Shown: piece after piece, positions 35,240 through 47,941 of the stretch
How the letters are laid out: every line of letters begins with the position of its first letter
How positions within the stretch are numbered: the first letter of the stretch is position 1
Source of the DNA: Macrotis lagotis
Taxonomy: Eukaryota; Chordata; Mammalia; Peramelemorphia; Peramelidae
Assembly (NCBI RefSeq): GCF_037893015.1
Contig: NC_133666.1
Location: 626,660,310 to 626,724,309, forward strand
Reading direction: 5' to 3'
DNA: 64,000 bases
Notes under the pieces: model-generated
The model's input: the letters and a program-made list of their open reading frames with translations, nothing else
Databases searched by the model: none
Told to the model about the DNA's origin: nothing
Made by a program: the position numbers and the translations under genes

Positions 35240-37075
35240 CTCTTAGCTCCCAAAGCCTACTGCGTTTCTGGCTCCAGTATCTTAGAGGCTCCAGTTTCGA
35301 CCTTCTTGTCTTTTCCCCTTCTTTCCACTCCCAACCAGGTATGAGCAGTCCATGTATTTGATGTGGGAGTGGGGGTGGGAAGGGAGTAGATCTGAAGGGG
35401 GAGGATTTGAGTTTGAATCCCAGATCTCCTTTACCATATGACTTTGAACAAGTCATTTCATATTCCAAATTTCAGTTTCTACCTGTTTAAAAAAAAACGG
35501 GTTAGATTAGATGATCTCTAAGGTTTCTTCTTGCTCTTAAGTCTATTTCACTCCTAAGGGGCCTAAAGCACTAAAAACAAAATCTAAGGAAGGAGGAAAA
35601 GAAGGGAGAAAGGGAGGGGGAAGGAGGGAGGAAGGGAAGAAGGAAGGAAATTTCAAATACTATGCCCCAAGTACTTTTACAAATATCATCTCAATTTTTT
35701 TTTCTCTTGGAGAATTCCTTGGAGGCAGCATTGGTTAAATCTTTTTTTAAATTAATTTTTATTAAAGATATTGAGTTTTACAATTTCCCCCCCAATCTTA
35801 CTTGGTTAAATCTTTAACATGGGCCAGGCATAAGTCCTGAGGATACAAAAGCAAAAAAAAGAGACTAATCTAGAATGGTCAAGTAGAAAGGTCTGGGTTC
35901 CTCTGTAGGGACAGAACCTCTGGCAGGACAAGGTATAGTCTGGGAGCTTGAGTGACAAGGGAACAAGCTGAACAGAAACTCAAAAGCAAACATTCCCCAT
36001 ATTCGGGCAGGCTAGAGTATCTTCTTCTCTACTACCCTAAGACTCTGAAAATAGGTCTGTGGTCACATACACAATGATTCGATTGTGTCACTGAGGGTAC
36101 AGCAGTTCTTGGGGCTTGAAGGAAAGAAAGATGCAGCAGCAGTGGTCCTAGGAGAAGAAAATGGAAGAAAAGTAGGGTGGGAAGAAAGGGAGTGGTTAAA
36201 AGAGGATGATATATATCAGGCCTCAGCCTCAACTCCCACCTAATAAACCAGATTCCAAGAAGTCTTGGCTCTTGCTGTTTCTTGTCTTGATCCCTGCCAA
36301 GGGTCCCTGGCGCCTGTCCTGCCCCCAGGCCAATAGGAGAAGTTGTACCAAGGATCCAAGGCTCCTTGGGAAAAACAGCACCATATTAGCCCTGATTGGG
36401 AGGGGGAAAGGGACTAATGCTTTGTCTCCTTCAAGAAATGGAAAATATAGAGTAAGGGCCAGGACCAAAGCAACATTCATTCTAGTTCTCTCCTCCTGCT
36501 CCTGCAACTCAAGGTAGCTAGGCAGGCACCCTCCCTGCTCCTAGGCATTGACTCACAAGAGAAGTTTCTAGTAAGGGGATCTGGAATAACATGGGGAAAT
36601 GGCGCTCCAGGGAACAAGGGTGTGCGGAGATCTCTTAAAGAAAAGGTTATGGTCTTTGTCTTGACTAACTGATCTATGGGCAGCTTATGCTTTTAAATGG
36701 ACCCTTAACCTAACTTGGCAGCTGCCAGAGGTGTAAAACGGTTAGATCTGGTTTTTGCCTTGCCTACCCTCAGGTTCTAAGCCAGGAACCCTCCAGTTTC
36801 TAAGTAGGAAGGCAGCTGGAGGGGGTTATATCAGATGAGTAAAGACCCTGTACACATGGCAATAGTCAGCACTTGATGCACTGCAAGAGAAACTACAGTG
36901 TAGAGGAGCAAGTGCTTCTTTCATGGGACAAAAATCTTAAAGAGAGCTTTTTGAAGCTCTCCCTTCCACCCCCACATCTAGAAGCCCAAGTGCCCGGCTT
37001 TGGGTTCTGCTGCCTCAAAGTTCTCTCCCCAGTCATGCTGCTGAGAGGCCAATAATCACACAAGAAAGACTGAAA
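35240..37075. other. Intergenic stretch between CNN1 and ELOF1 (convergent 3' ends)
   Basis: No gene seen. A MIR-type SINE lies near 35400-35560 (plus). A purine-only GGAA/GGGA tract is at about 35580-35655. A short LINE-tail fragment is near 35745-35805 (GAGTTTTACAATTTCCCCCC). The remainder is unassigned. Confidence 0.55.
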
Positions 37076-37090
37076 TCCCTCAGAGAGCAG

Positions 37091-37096
37091 TTTATT
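37091..37096 (-). terminator. ELOF1: ELOF1 polyadenylation signal
   Basis: AATAAA on the minus strand, about 730 bases past the ELOF1 stop. Cleavage is expected near 37070-37080. Confidence 0.8.
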
Positions 37097-37463
37097 GAAG
37101 GGACATTGATAGTTCCCCTCCCTCCATCTGCATACTCTCTTAACCCACCAAAACCCCCTTCTTATCAGATCAGTCTTATTTGTAGTAACCAACAGGAGGG
37201 ACTTTTAGACAGTCTGAAATCAAGTCACTTCAGGAAGGGAAGATTACAGTTAAAATGAAAGAAGATAAAATCAATCAAGTGCTAAGTTCCAGCGGCAGAA
37301 GCCACTCCGGTGCTCTTCTCTTTCTCCAGACCTGGCTAGCTGTTTGTTCGCTGGGAAACCAGGTGCTGGTGGAGTTCTGAGACAACTCAGACATCTGACT
37401 GATGTAAGGCCACAGTATCTGCACCTCCCCTGGGGGAAGGTCCAAGTCTGGTCTCAAGAGGGC

Positions 37464-37485
37464 GGGGGGGGGGGGGGGGGGGGGG
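37464..37485. repeat. Poly(G) homopolymer (poly(C) in ELOF1 3' UTR)
   Basis: Twenty-two consecutive G on the plus strand, transcribed as C in the ELOF1 3' UTR. Length is probably unstable, and the assembled length may not be exact. Confidence 0.9.
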
Positions 37486-37823
37486 AATATCTGTCCCAAG
37501 CCTTCCGAGACCCCTGGCAACTGCCTAACTTGATGACTTCAACCACTGCCCCTCCCATCTATAAATGAATGCAGATGCCAGTCCAAGAACTTCAGAAATA
37601 GGTATAGGCCTAGCTCAGGCTAGAGCTACAGAGGGAGCCATTCTTCTTCCACTGTTCTGGAAAGAAGGAATGGGGGTGAGGGGGGGGGTGGGCCCTGGGT
37701 CAGGGAGGGGACAATTGAAGCTTAGGAGTCACTTCCTTTGTGGTCTCAGCAAAGTCTTCCAGCTACTCAGGGTCCAATAGGTTGCCCACCCTTGGCAGCA
37801 AGCAGGCCAGGTCCTCAGAGCCA

Positions 37824-39278
<1,455 letters not shown>

Positions 39279-39375
39279 CTAGAAGAAGAACAAATATTCC
39301 TGCTGTTATTAGGAAAGAAAGGAAAAGCCTCCATAGAATTCTTTGAGGGAAGTGAGTCAAATGATAAGAGAAGTT

Positions 39376-39460
39376 CCTTGGCAGCAAGTAGGCCAGATCC
39401 TCAGAGCCACTACTGATTGGTTGCTTCACAGGCATCTATCCAGTCGCTGTATATATCCAC
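39376..39460 (-). pseudogene. Partial duplicate of ELOF1 last exon inside ELOF1 intron 1
   Basis: This 85-base ungapped segment matches 37790-37874 (51 coding bases plus stop and 3' UTR) at 81 of 85 positions, in the same orientation; all four differences are transitions. It still reads [12 protein letters not shown] then a stop on the minus strand. It lacks the exon's own splice acceptor and has no poly(A), so it looks like a DNA-level duplication, not a retrocopy. It ends 98 bases upstream of the start of ELOF1 exon 2, so it cannot serve as a normal last exon there. Confidence 0.88.
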
Positions 39461-39527
39461 TGCTCAGTCCCCCAGTATGCATGCATGCTGTTTGCTAAAC
39501 CATCCTACAAAGGAAGAGCCTCAAGTG

Positions 39528-39601
39528 ATAGGCTGGATTTGAACTCAGGTACTCCTGACTCCAGGGCTGGTGCTCTATCCACTGCGCCACCTAGCCACCC
39601 C
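39528..39601 (-). repeat. Marsupial CORE-SINE, head only
   Basis: Antisense tRNA-like half of the element (GATTTGAACTCAGGTACTCC to CACCTAGCCACCCC). Confidence 0.88.
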
Positions 39602-39889
39602 TAGTGGTAGGATTTTTAATTTTTATTTTGATATTTCTATCACAACATAGTAACTGTGAATAGAGCAGGGATCTTTAAATGCTTGAATGAAAATGTATCC
39701 AGTCCTCAGAAGCCTGAGGGAATCAAAGTCAGTTCAAATGCCATAGGCTAGGCTCCAGAACAGGAGCACCAATATAGATAACATATGGTCAAATACAAGG
39801 TGCTCTAGTAAACAGAAACTTTGCAGCAGCCAAAAATCTTTCTTTGACTGAAAACTAAGTTAGGTATATGGATGTCAAAGCCGATTAGT

Positions 39890-40060
39890 CATAAAAGTTA
39901 GAAGACCTTGAAGAGCAGCTCAGACTTGTCACTAATTGGCTGCTCTGACCTTGGGCAAGTTACCTATTTTTTTTTCTGGGCTTCAGTCTTCTCATCTATG
40001 AGATGAGAGAGGTAGATCTGATATGCCCTAAGCTCACTTCCCATTTTAAATCCTATGACT
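39890..40060 (+). repeat. MIR/THER-type old SINE
   Basis: Contains GACCTTGGGCAAGTTACCT followed by TTCTCATCTATGAGATGAGA. Lies in ELOF1 intron 1. Confidence 0.65.
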
Positions 40061-40256
40061 ATACAATTTCCAAACCTTGGAAGCCTTTTCAAGCTACCTC
40101 CTTGCCTGTACCCAATCTATCCCAACTATAGTAAAAAGGACTCACAAAGTGCTTCTATCTCCTTGCAGGATTCCCAGACCTGTAAAACCATACAACTCTC
40201 TATCCACTTTGTCCACTACCTGCCCTAAGAACAGGAAACTAAACACCGGTGTGGAA

Positions 40257-40582
40257 AGGTTATCTTAGGGGATGGTTGAAGTTTGCCCAGGGTGCTCAGT
40301 TAGCTACAGGACCTTCTCTGGGGGCGGCTAGGTGGCTCAGTGGAGTCTGCAGGACCCGAGTTTAAATGCGACCTCACACACTAACCCCACTGCCTTGCAA
40401 AAAAAAAAAGGCCCTTCTCCGTGGGGAGGGGAAGGGGAGACCAAAGGAAGATGACATAAACATCATTCAACGTAGAACACTGATTATTTCCCTTCCAATC
40501 TAGTCTGAGGGCTTCAGTTGGGGAAAAGGCAGTCCTTGTCTCGTTCCCTCCCTGTTTTTGAACCCTTCAGAATTTATGAACA
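40257..40582. repeat. Unclassified low-copy repeat, copy A (partner 56045-56281)
   Basis: After removing the SINE at 40320-40410 this block is about 235 bases and lines up with the 237-base block near 56.1 kb: GATGGTTGAAGTTTGCCC, GAGGGGAAGGGGAG, AAAGGAAGATGACA, GTTCCCTCCC and CCCTTCAG occur in the same order. A weaker third relative may lie at 54275-54395. Confidence 0.65.
40320..40410 (+). repeat. Marsupial CORE-SINE, internally deleted
   Basis: Starts GGGGGCGGCTAGGTGGC, has lost most of the CORE, and ends TGCCTTGC plus an A tail. Short direct repeats (CCTTCTC) flank it. It is inserted in low-copy repeat A. Confidence 0.85.
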
Positions 40583-40689
40583 TCCTATCTGGCTCATTAT
40601 CTTACCTTGTTGGAGTGCTTTGCCCCGAGCTCAGTGCTCAAGGTGCCAGGTTAGTCCACGTTCATTGGGTACTCACCTACCTATTTAGA

Positions 40690-41960
40690 CAAAGGCCCTT
40701 AGAGGGTCCCGGTGTGGCCGCCTCGGCTTGAAAGGTTTATGAAAACGCCAAGGGCGGCCCAGAGTCTGCTTCCATCGCCTGCCCGGCGGGTGGCAGGAAG
40801 AAAAAGTAGCCCTGGGGAAGGTCAGAGGCGCGTTCCCGGCCGCTCCTCACCAGCTGCAGGGCCAAGCCCCTCCCTAGGTGTGCCGCGCCCCCTCTAGGGT
40901 CCGATCCGCTCCAAGCGGGCAGAGTGGGCGCCGTTGCCAGGGGCGCGGGTCCACGTGGCCGGCCCGGCTTCTGCCCCCTCACCCGGCGGCCCGCGCGGGG
41001 CTCCGTCCGCCAGGACACCCCGGCCCCCGGGGGCCTAGGCCGGGGTCACGGGGGGGAGGGGAGGGCGTCGGGCCCCAAGCCCGCCCACAGCCGCCCCGGG
41101 GCCGCGGCGGCCCCTTCTCCCGCGGGAAGCCCCGTCCTCTCGGGTACACACCTGTGGAGCCGAGAGTCGCGGAAGGGAGCCGGGCTCCGCCGAGCCTCGT
41201 CCCGCCCCGGCCGCAGCGCCTGGCCGAGCTCGATCGCTGCCGCGTCGCCCCGACGGGGCGGAAAACTTCCGACTCCGGAGCGGAAGCCAAAGCCCGCTCC
41301 CCTCCGGGGGCCCCGCAGGAGCTGCGAGTCCCGAATCCGCCCCGCGGCCAGGCACACAGGTATGGAAGAGAGCAGCCTTGGGCCAGGCACCACCCTCTTT
41401 TTCCCGTGCCGCCAATAGGATCTTTCAAACTCCTAGGCCCGCCTCCTGGCGCGTGCGCAAAGGAGCTACCCATAAGCCCGCGCGGGGAAGATTCACACCT
41501 TGCGTGAAGGAGGAAGAAATGCGCCTGCGCAACAGGCCTCCTTCGGCCCATCGGGCCTCAACTGTCACAGTCAACGCTTCCGGCCTGTCCGCCGGAAGTT
41601 TCTTTTCCCGCCCAGGTGGGGGCGGGGCTAGTTGAAGCTGTCGGGGCTTCTGTCCTGAGGTCCCACGCTTGGGCCGGGGGTGGGGCAGGCAGGCACGTTG
41701 GCACCTGCCCAACCCGGCCCCGCCCCTCCCCAGGTCGGGCAGTGCCAGGAGCCAACCCCGCGGGGGGCAGGGAGAGCCTTTGCATTCCCATTGGCTGACC
41801 TCAGCAAGAGATGGCAGCAGCACGCTCCTGAGACCCGTCCCCCACCGGCGCCCCCTGGTTCCTGGTGGGCAGGTGGGACAGGAAGCCTTCCTGCTTATTG
41901 CAGGGCCCACCCGAGCTCGCCTTCCATTGGCCTAGCTGGGGGGGAGCCGAAGGTCACCGG
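40690..41960 (-). promoter_or_regulatory. ELOF1: CpG island, ELOF1 promoter and non-coding first exon
   Basis: A broad CpG-rich region upstream of ELOF1. It has CCAAT boxes on both strands (GCCAATAGG near 41411, CCATTGGC near 41789 and 41922), GC boxes and paired inverted ETS/GABP sites at 41577-41598. The probable ELOF1 start is near 41390-41420 with a 5' UTR exon ending at 41152. The island runs 0.5 kb further upstream than needed, so divergent transcription is possible. Open frames of 100-200 codons here are compositional. Confidence 0.7.
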
Positions 41961-42884
41961 GGGCATCATAAGCCATGGCAGCCCTTGCCACCCTAGAAAG
42001 GCTTTCTGACCCCGCGCAACCAGCTGGCAAGAAGGAGCTGGCCGGGTTGGTGATGGATTGCCGCGGGATGATGGATTTTTCTAGCCAAGGAAAAGACGTA
42101 CAAGGGTTATGATTTGGTTCATTGGTGAATGAAATCACAGAGCATTAAAATAGTCTTTTTTCCCCCCTCATCTACTTATTTACCAATTACATGCAAAGAT
42201 AGTTTTTTTTAACTTTCATCCATTTGCAAGCAAGGCAAAAATAATTCTTTTTTTTATTTTTTTTGGAAAAATAATTCTTTAAAGGTTTGTCAAACACTAG
42301 CCTGCAGCCCTGGGAGATAAGTAGAAGAAATATTATTTCCATCTCATAGGCTGGGGTGGAGTCTCCTGAGACACATCCCTAGTAAATGTCAAGGCTTAAA
42401 AGCAGGTTTCCTCACCCCAGTTCCCCTGCTTTTCCTGTATAACCCTTGTTGCTTTCTCTTGTCCCTCTTAGAAGCTGCTTTTTTACCTCCAGCATCAAAT
42501 TTAAACTCTGTTTTGCCTTTTAAAGACTTAACCAGAATCTACTTCAATGTCCATCTTTTATTATGTTACTCCCATTCTTGTGCTCTGTGATTTATCTTTA
42601 ATTGTGTTCCTCAACTCTAGTCTAGACATCTTTATATAGACACATACACACACACACACATATGTACCTTCTGTGCTTGAAATGCACTCTCTCCTCACCT
42701 CTGACTCTTGGAATCCTTTTTCTTCAGAACTCGGCTTGAGAACTACTCCCTCCTGAACGCCTTTCCTGATTCTTTACCAACACCACTGCACTCCCTGGAA
42801 AACAGGTGTCAAACAACAATTCCCAATTGCTGCCAGTCAATAAACCTTTATTGAGTATTTCCTACTGCCACACATACAATACTA

Positions 42885-43150
42885 GGATGCATGCATATGA
42901 GTGTTTAGGTAGTTGTTTTTCAGTTATGTACAACTTTCCATGACCCCATTTGAGATTTTCTTGTCAAAGAAACCACAGTGGTTTGCTATTTCCTTCTCCA
43001 GCTCATTTATAGCTGCTACATTTAAATCTTGTGTAATTCTGATTCTGGCTCCTTGGTACTTGAATTCTTTCTCTCTGCCTGTTTTCAGTATTTTTTTTTC
43101 TTGACCTGGAAGTGCTCGATTTTGAAAAGCTATAATATTGCTGCAAGTTT
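42885..43150 (-). repeat. RTE-tailed SINE, degraded
   Basis: On the minus strand it reads GGAGAAGGAAATAGCAAACC, then CAAATGGGGTCATGGAAAG. This 3' module resembles RTE/BovB tails and is shared with the elements near 51.7 and 58.8 kb. Confidence 0.65.
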
Positions 43151-43375
43151 TCATGTGGGGTTTTTTTTCAAGAAGTGACCAATGAATTCTTTCAATTTCT
43201 ATTTTGTCCTCTGGTTTTAAGATATCTGGAAAGTTTTCTTCCAGATTTATTTAAATATGATATCTAGGCTCTTTTTTGAACATGGCTTTCTGGTGGTCCA
43301 GTGACTTTAAATTATTCTCAATTTGTTTTCTAAGTCAGTTTTTGCCTACCATCATTTTTTTTAGAAATTTATTTA

Positions 43376-43507
43376 AGGGGCAATGGGGTTAAGTGACTTG
43401 CCCAAGGTCACACAGCTAGGCCATTATTAAATGTCTGAAGTCAAATTTGAACTCCGGTACTCCTGACTCCAGGGAAAGTGCTCTATATACTGCACAACCT
43501 AGCTGCT
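43376..43507 (-). repeat. Marsupial CORE-SINE, older copy
   Basis: Antisense copy with several substitutions in the head region; poly(A) end degraded. Confidence 0.88.
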
Positions 43508-44599
43508 ATACTTTTCACATATTTTCCCCAGTCTTTTGACTTTGGTTCATTATTTCTCATTGTCTCATGCAGCCAATTCTAATTTTCAAGTACTTTTTCT
43601 TCGCTATAGTTTTATATATCTCTTCCTTTTATTGTTCTCTTTTCATATCTTTCTTCCCTGGTTCTTGTCTCTTTTCCTGTTCTTTTATCTACTGTCCTCA
43701 TTGTGCTTTTAAGATCTTATTTTAGCTGGTCTTAATTCTTCTACTACTTCATATTGGACTTGGACTTGTGTCCAAGCTGCATTTATTTTGAAGCTTTGCT
43801 TGTAGATATTTCTGAATCATTCTCCTCTTCTGTATCTTGAGTTTCCCTGTTGTCATAACTATTTGTGTTTTGGGTTTTTTGGCTCATTTATGGGATCTGC
43901 TTCTTGATTCTGGATATTGTTAGTGCTGGGTTGGTGGGGATGGGGATAGACTCTAGCTGAGTGCCTATAACCTTTCAATGCCTTCAAAGTTTTGTGATTT
44001 GTGAGTTCTATTCACTATTCTCCTGGCCTGAATTCTGCAAGTTCCTGCCCCAGGTTTGGGTCTATCAGTTTGTTTCTGGTTAGGAGTTTCAGCAAGTTGT
44101 TTCTTGGCTTAACCAATTTGGACCCACTAGGAAGCTCTCTGCAAGTTCCCCTTTGGACTGGGATGTTTTCTGCTCCTGGAATGAGAGCCACACAGCTGCT
44201 TCCATTTACTTCCTGAAATTTGTTTAATATTCAGGATGTAGCAGGTGCTGGTGCTCAAGACTGCCCCTCTCTTCCTTGAATCTCTGATCCAGCACTGGGT
44301 GACAGAAGTGACAGAATTGACAAATGGCACCCAACTCTTGCTCAGGGATCTCTTTCCAGTACCCTGTCTCAATCCCTAGGCATTGGAATCCCTATATCCT
44401 GTGTTTGAAAACTTCTCTGTCTACCTAAGTGGAAAATGGCTTACTATTGACTTATTGGCTTTCCCAATCAGAATTCAGTCTGGTGCATTCTCTAGATCTT
44501 TATTGAGGAGATACGAAGAGAGCTAAACTCTAAAAGCTTCTTCTCACTTTGTCACCTTGACTTGGTCTTCTCAATTTTTGCGTGTATGAAATATGAGAT

Positions 44600-44751
44600 G
44601 GGGCAGCTAGGTGGCGCAGTGGATAGAGCACTGGCCTTGGAGTCAGGAGTACCTGAGTTCAAATCTGACCTCAGACACTTAATAATTACCTAGCTGTGTG
44701 GCCTTGGGCAAGCCACTTAACCCCATTACCTTGCAAAAACTTAAAAAAAAA
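44600..44751 (+). repeat. Marsupial CORE-SINE, best-preserved copy
   Basis: Complete plus-strand copy: A-box region GGTGGCGCAGTGG, B-box-like GAGTTCAAATC, CORE ACCTAGCTGTGTGGCC, tail CCTTGCAAAAAC plus poly(A). Flanked by AAATATGAGA direct repeats. Confidence 0.95.
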
Positions 44752-44865
44752 ATATGAGACAAATTTCACAACTGAAAGGGCAAGAGAAGGGCCTTCTGAG
44801 GGAGGCCTGAATGGCTGCTATGGGGAGTGGGATAGAGAATCAATTAGAAAGGACTAGGATTGTTT

Positions 44866-45070
44866 GGCAATTAGATAGTCTAGTGGTTAGAGCTGAACCT
44901 AGCATCAATATGACCTGAGTTCAAACCCTGCTTCAAAACCCTGGGAAATTACTTTTGTTAAATGGAGATAATAAAAGCATCTATCTTCCAGGATGATAGT
45001 GAGGAAAAAATTGAGATATTTGTAAAGCACTTTGTTAGCAATGAGTTGTTACAGTGAGAGCTTGGTTGAA
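44866..45070 (+). repeat. Old MIR/MAR-type SINE
   Basis: Diverged element with a GACCTGAGTTCAAACCC B-box-like motif and a TTGTAAAGCACTTTG tail. Downstream sequence at 45425-45700 resembles an abundant old repeat, with phrases such as GATCCTTGAAGGAGACTAG. Confidence 0.6.
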
Positions 45071-45184
45071 ACTTAAATAACAAACATTTCTAGTGGTCTT
45101 AATTCTATTTTAGTCACTTTATTCTAGTCACTTTATTCTAGTCACCATAGTTTCAATAATTTTTAAAATTTTTTAAAATTTTTA

Positions 45185-45335
45185 TTTTTTTAGCTTTTTG
45201 CAAGGCAAATGGGGTTAAGTGGCTTGCCCAAGGCCACACAGCTAGGTAATTATTAAGTGTCTGAGGTCAGATTTGAACTCAGGTACTCCTGAATCCAGGG
45301 CCGGCGTTCTATCCACTGTGCCACCTAGCCGCCCC
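45185..45335 (-). repeat. Marsupial CORE-SINE with target-site duplication
   Basis: Full antisense copy; TCAATAATTTTT-type direct repeats lie on both sides (near 45153 and 45336). Confidence 0.92.
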
Positions 45336-45999
45336 TCAATAATTTTTTAAAGCTTTGTTCAGCAACACATGAATAAGAATGAAAGAAGCAGATGTAATAA
45401 AAAGTCTCACATCTTTTAACTTCAACATCATTAAGTGTATATTATATGCTAGGTTCTATGAATATAGAGATGACAAAAGATACTTGCCTTCAAGATCTTA
45501 CATTGTGCTAGAGATCCTGTGTATAAACACGGCAACAACGTAATTTCAAGATAGAAAGTATTAACAATTGGGGGAAATCAGGAAAGGCTTCCCATAGGAA
45601 ATGACACCTGAGTTGATCCTTGAAGGAGACTAGAAATTCAGAGGAGGGAATGTATTTCAGCTATGGGAGACACTTCATTATTTTCTAGCTGGCCTCAACC
45701 AATCAAGTCTTGTTGGGGGGGAAGAGGGGGAGGTGGGAAGAAAGAATGCAAATCTTTGTTGGAAATATATTCAATATATACATATATATGTATACACACA
45801 TTCATGTATGTGTATTCTATATAATTTTAAAGTAATTCCTTTATAATTTTTTATTATGAACTAGAAATTATCAGCAAGCATGAAAATTTCAATATACAAA
45901 GTCAGAAAATGAGAATTGTAAAAGAAATAATGACTAGATAACTTACTTTTTAAAATGTATGTGCATATACACACTATATATATATTTTTTTCTGTCTTA

Positions 46000-46421
46000 A
46001 GTTCTAGCTATTATTATTTTCAGTTATTTGCTATAACAAAGAGTTGCTTTAAACATTCTTATACTTATGAATCCCTTTCTTGTCTTTGTTTAGAAGCCTA
46101 GTAGAAGTATTCCTGGGTTAAAGTCTATACACAATTTAGTCACTTTTGGAGCAGTTACAAAATGCTTTCTAGAATGTTTGAACCAGTTAACAACTCCTCT
46201 AACAGTTTATCAGTGTTCCTGTTTTTTCCTCCTTTAGCCCTTCTAACAATGATCATTTTCCATTTTTTTTATCATCTTTGCCTATCTAGTGTTTTTAAGA
46301 TTTGAATTTCTCTAATTTGAAACATTCTAAAAATATTGTTGTTGGTAGTTTGGATGTCTTCTTTATGAAACAGTTTATATTCTGTTGGAGAATGGTTCCT
46401 TTTCTTATATATTTGAATCAC
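46000..46421 (-). repeat. L1 LINE fragment, antisense
   Basis: Reads as the reverse of the L1 ORF2 3' region (TTTGGAGCAGTTACAAAATG corresponds to the usual negative-strand L1 phrase). It continues unclearly to the left. Confidence 0.55.
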
Positions 46422-46435
46422 TACCATCCATATCT

Positions 46436-46594
46436 TTTTTTTTTTAGGTTTTTTTTTTTGCAAGGCAAATGGGGTTAAGTGGTTTGCCCAAGGCCATGCA
46501 ACTAGGTAATTATTAAGTGTCTGAGGCCGATTTGAGCTCAGGTACTCCTGACTCCAGGGCCAGTGCTCTATCCATTGTGTCACCTAGCCACCCC
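46436..46594 (-). repeat. Marsupial CORE-SINE with 14-base target-site duplication
   Basis: Antisense copy flanked by TACCATCCATATCT at 46422-46435 and again just after its head, near 46597-46610. It interrupts the L1 fragment. Confidence 0.92.
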
Positions 46595-46879
46595 AATACC
46601 ATCCATATCTTGACGATGAATTCTTATCCGATAAATTTGCTGCCAAGATTTTTTTTTCTCAGTTAACTATTTTGTGTCAAACCTTGTGATTATATCCTTT
46701 GTCTGGTTGAGAATTCTTCCCTCAATATGTGTTCTTAACACAACTTTTAATTTGTGGCTTCTTAGGAGATAGAGGACTAAGAATGCATATAAGCTGCCAA
46801 GATTTTCCTTATGAACTGGAGTCATGTTGTCTTTTCCATTATTAAATCAATAAACAAAGAATTTTTCTCTCATTCATTT

Positions 46880-46984
46880 TTTTTGCAAGGTAATGATTGT
46901 TAAGTATCTGAGTTTGGATTTGAACTCAGGTCCTTCTGACTTCGGGGCTGGTGCTCTATCCACTGCACCACCTAGTTGCCCCCC
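46880..46984 (-). repeat. Marsupial CORE-SINE, internally deleted
   Basis: Antisense head and short 3' end with most of the CORE missing; ends in a C homopolymer at about 46979-46990. Confidence 0.85.
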
Positions 46985-47164
46985 CCCCCCAATCCATTGT
47001 TGTGAAAGCTTATCTCCTTGCATTTTTCCTCTAATTTGTTTCACAGATCATATTTACATATGGAGCTTATTATAGTATATGTTGTAAGATATTGATCTAA
47101 GCCTAAGTTTTCTGAAATTGCTTTCCAGTTTACCCATTAGTGAGTCCTTATTCAAACAGTAGAT

Positions 47165-47400
47165 TATCCTGGGTGGTTCAGTGGACAGAGTCCTGGGTAG
47201 ACCCAGAGTCAGGAAAATCTGAATTCTCATATTGCTTCAGCCACTCATTAGCTATGTGACCCTGAGCAAATTACTTAACCTTTCTCAGGCTGTTTCCTCA
47301 TCTGTAAAATGGAATTAATAATACCTACCTCATAGAATTGTTCTAAGGATAAAATGAGATATTTATAAAGTACTTTGCAAACCTTAAAATGCCACTGTTA
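47165..47400 (+). repeat. MIR/MAR-type SINE
   Basis: Contains TATGTGACCCTGAGCAAATT, then CTCATCTGTAAAATGGAATT and TTTGCAAACCTTAAA, typical of this old abundant class. Confidence 0.75.
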
Positions 47401-47935
47401 TTAGTGAATACTTTGCACTTATTTAGTTGCTTCATTTATTTTTTTAATAAGTGATTTTTAAAATTCATTTAGTTGCTTTATTAAAATAGTATTTGCCCTA
47501 TAGTAACTAAAGTGGCAGTTGAAGGATGAGTACCCTAGTGTCATTTCAGTGAAGTACTGTTAAAATGTTCTGTCATTAACTTGTATTTTATAACAGGCCA
47601 CTAGTGTGGAGCCACTCAGTCTTTCCTCTCAACAATGAAAATATTCTTTAGTTCAGGACTGACTCAGGTTTCTCCAAGTGAAAGGGGATAGAGACACCAG
47701 CAGGGAACTTTTCCCTCAACAAGAAGGTAGGATCCTGGTGATGTTAAGTCTGGAATAGATAGAGGAGTAAGTAGGAAATAACTAGGAGAAAGAGCACACT
47801 GATAGTGCTGGGTAGAATACTGAGGACAAGAGTAGCATGCCTGCCAACCTTAAGGAACTGGCAATATCTACTAGCCCTAAGATAAAATTTAAGAAAGAAA
47901 ATGAGGCACCCACATTTAGCCTTTGTAACAATTCT

Positions 47936-47941
47936 TTTATT
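47936..47941 (-). terminator. ACP5: ACP5 polyadenylation signal
   Basis: AATAAA on the minus strand, 496 bases past the ACP5 stop, predicts a 3' UTR of about 0.5 kb. Confidence 0.8.

Larger units (their letters stand above)
41970..44590. other. Intergenic stretch ELOF1-ACP5, left part
   Basis: No gene seen. L2-like text covers about 42430-42870 (plus; GAATGCACTCTCTC-type phrase AAATGCACTCTCTCCTCACC) and includes a short (CA)n tract near 42643. T-rich unassigned sequence fills 43510-44590. Confidence 0.55.

Noticed and set aside
40878-41910. Several 100-200 codon frames on both strands
   Set aside because: All lie in the ELOF1 CpG island and lack any family signature.
44600-44751. tRNA gene (A-box and B-box-like motifs)
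   Set aside because: These are the tRNA-derived head of a CORE-SINE present about twenty times; no cloverleaf or proper anticodon arm follows.
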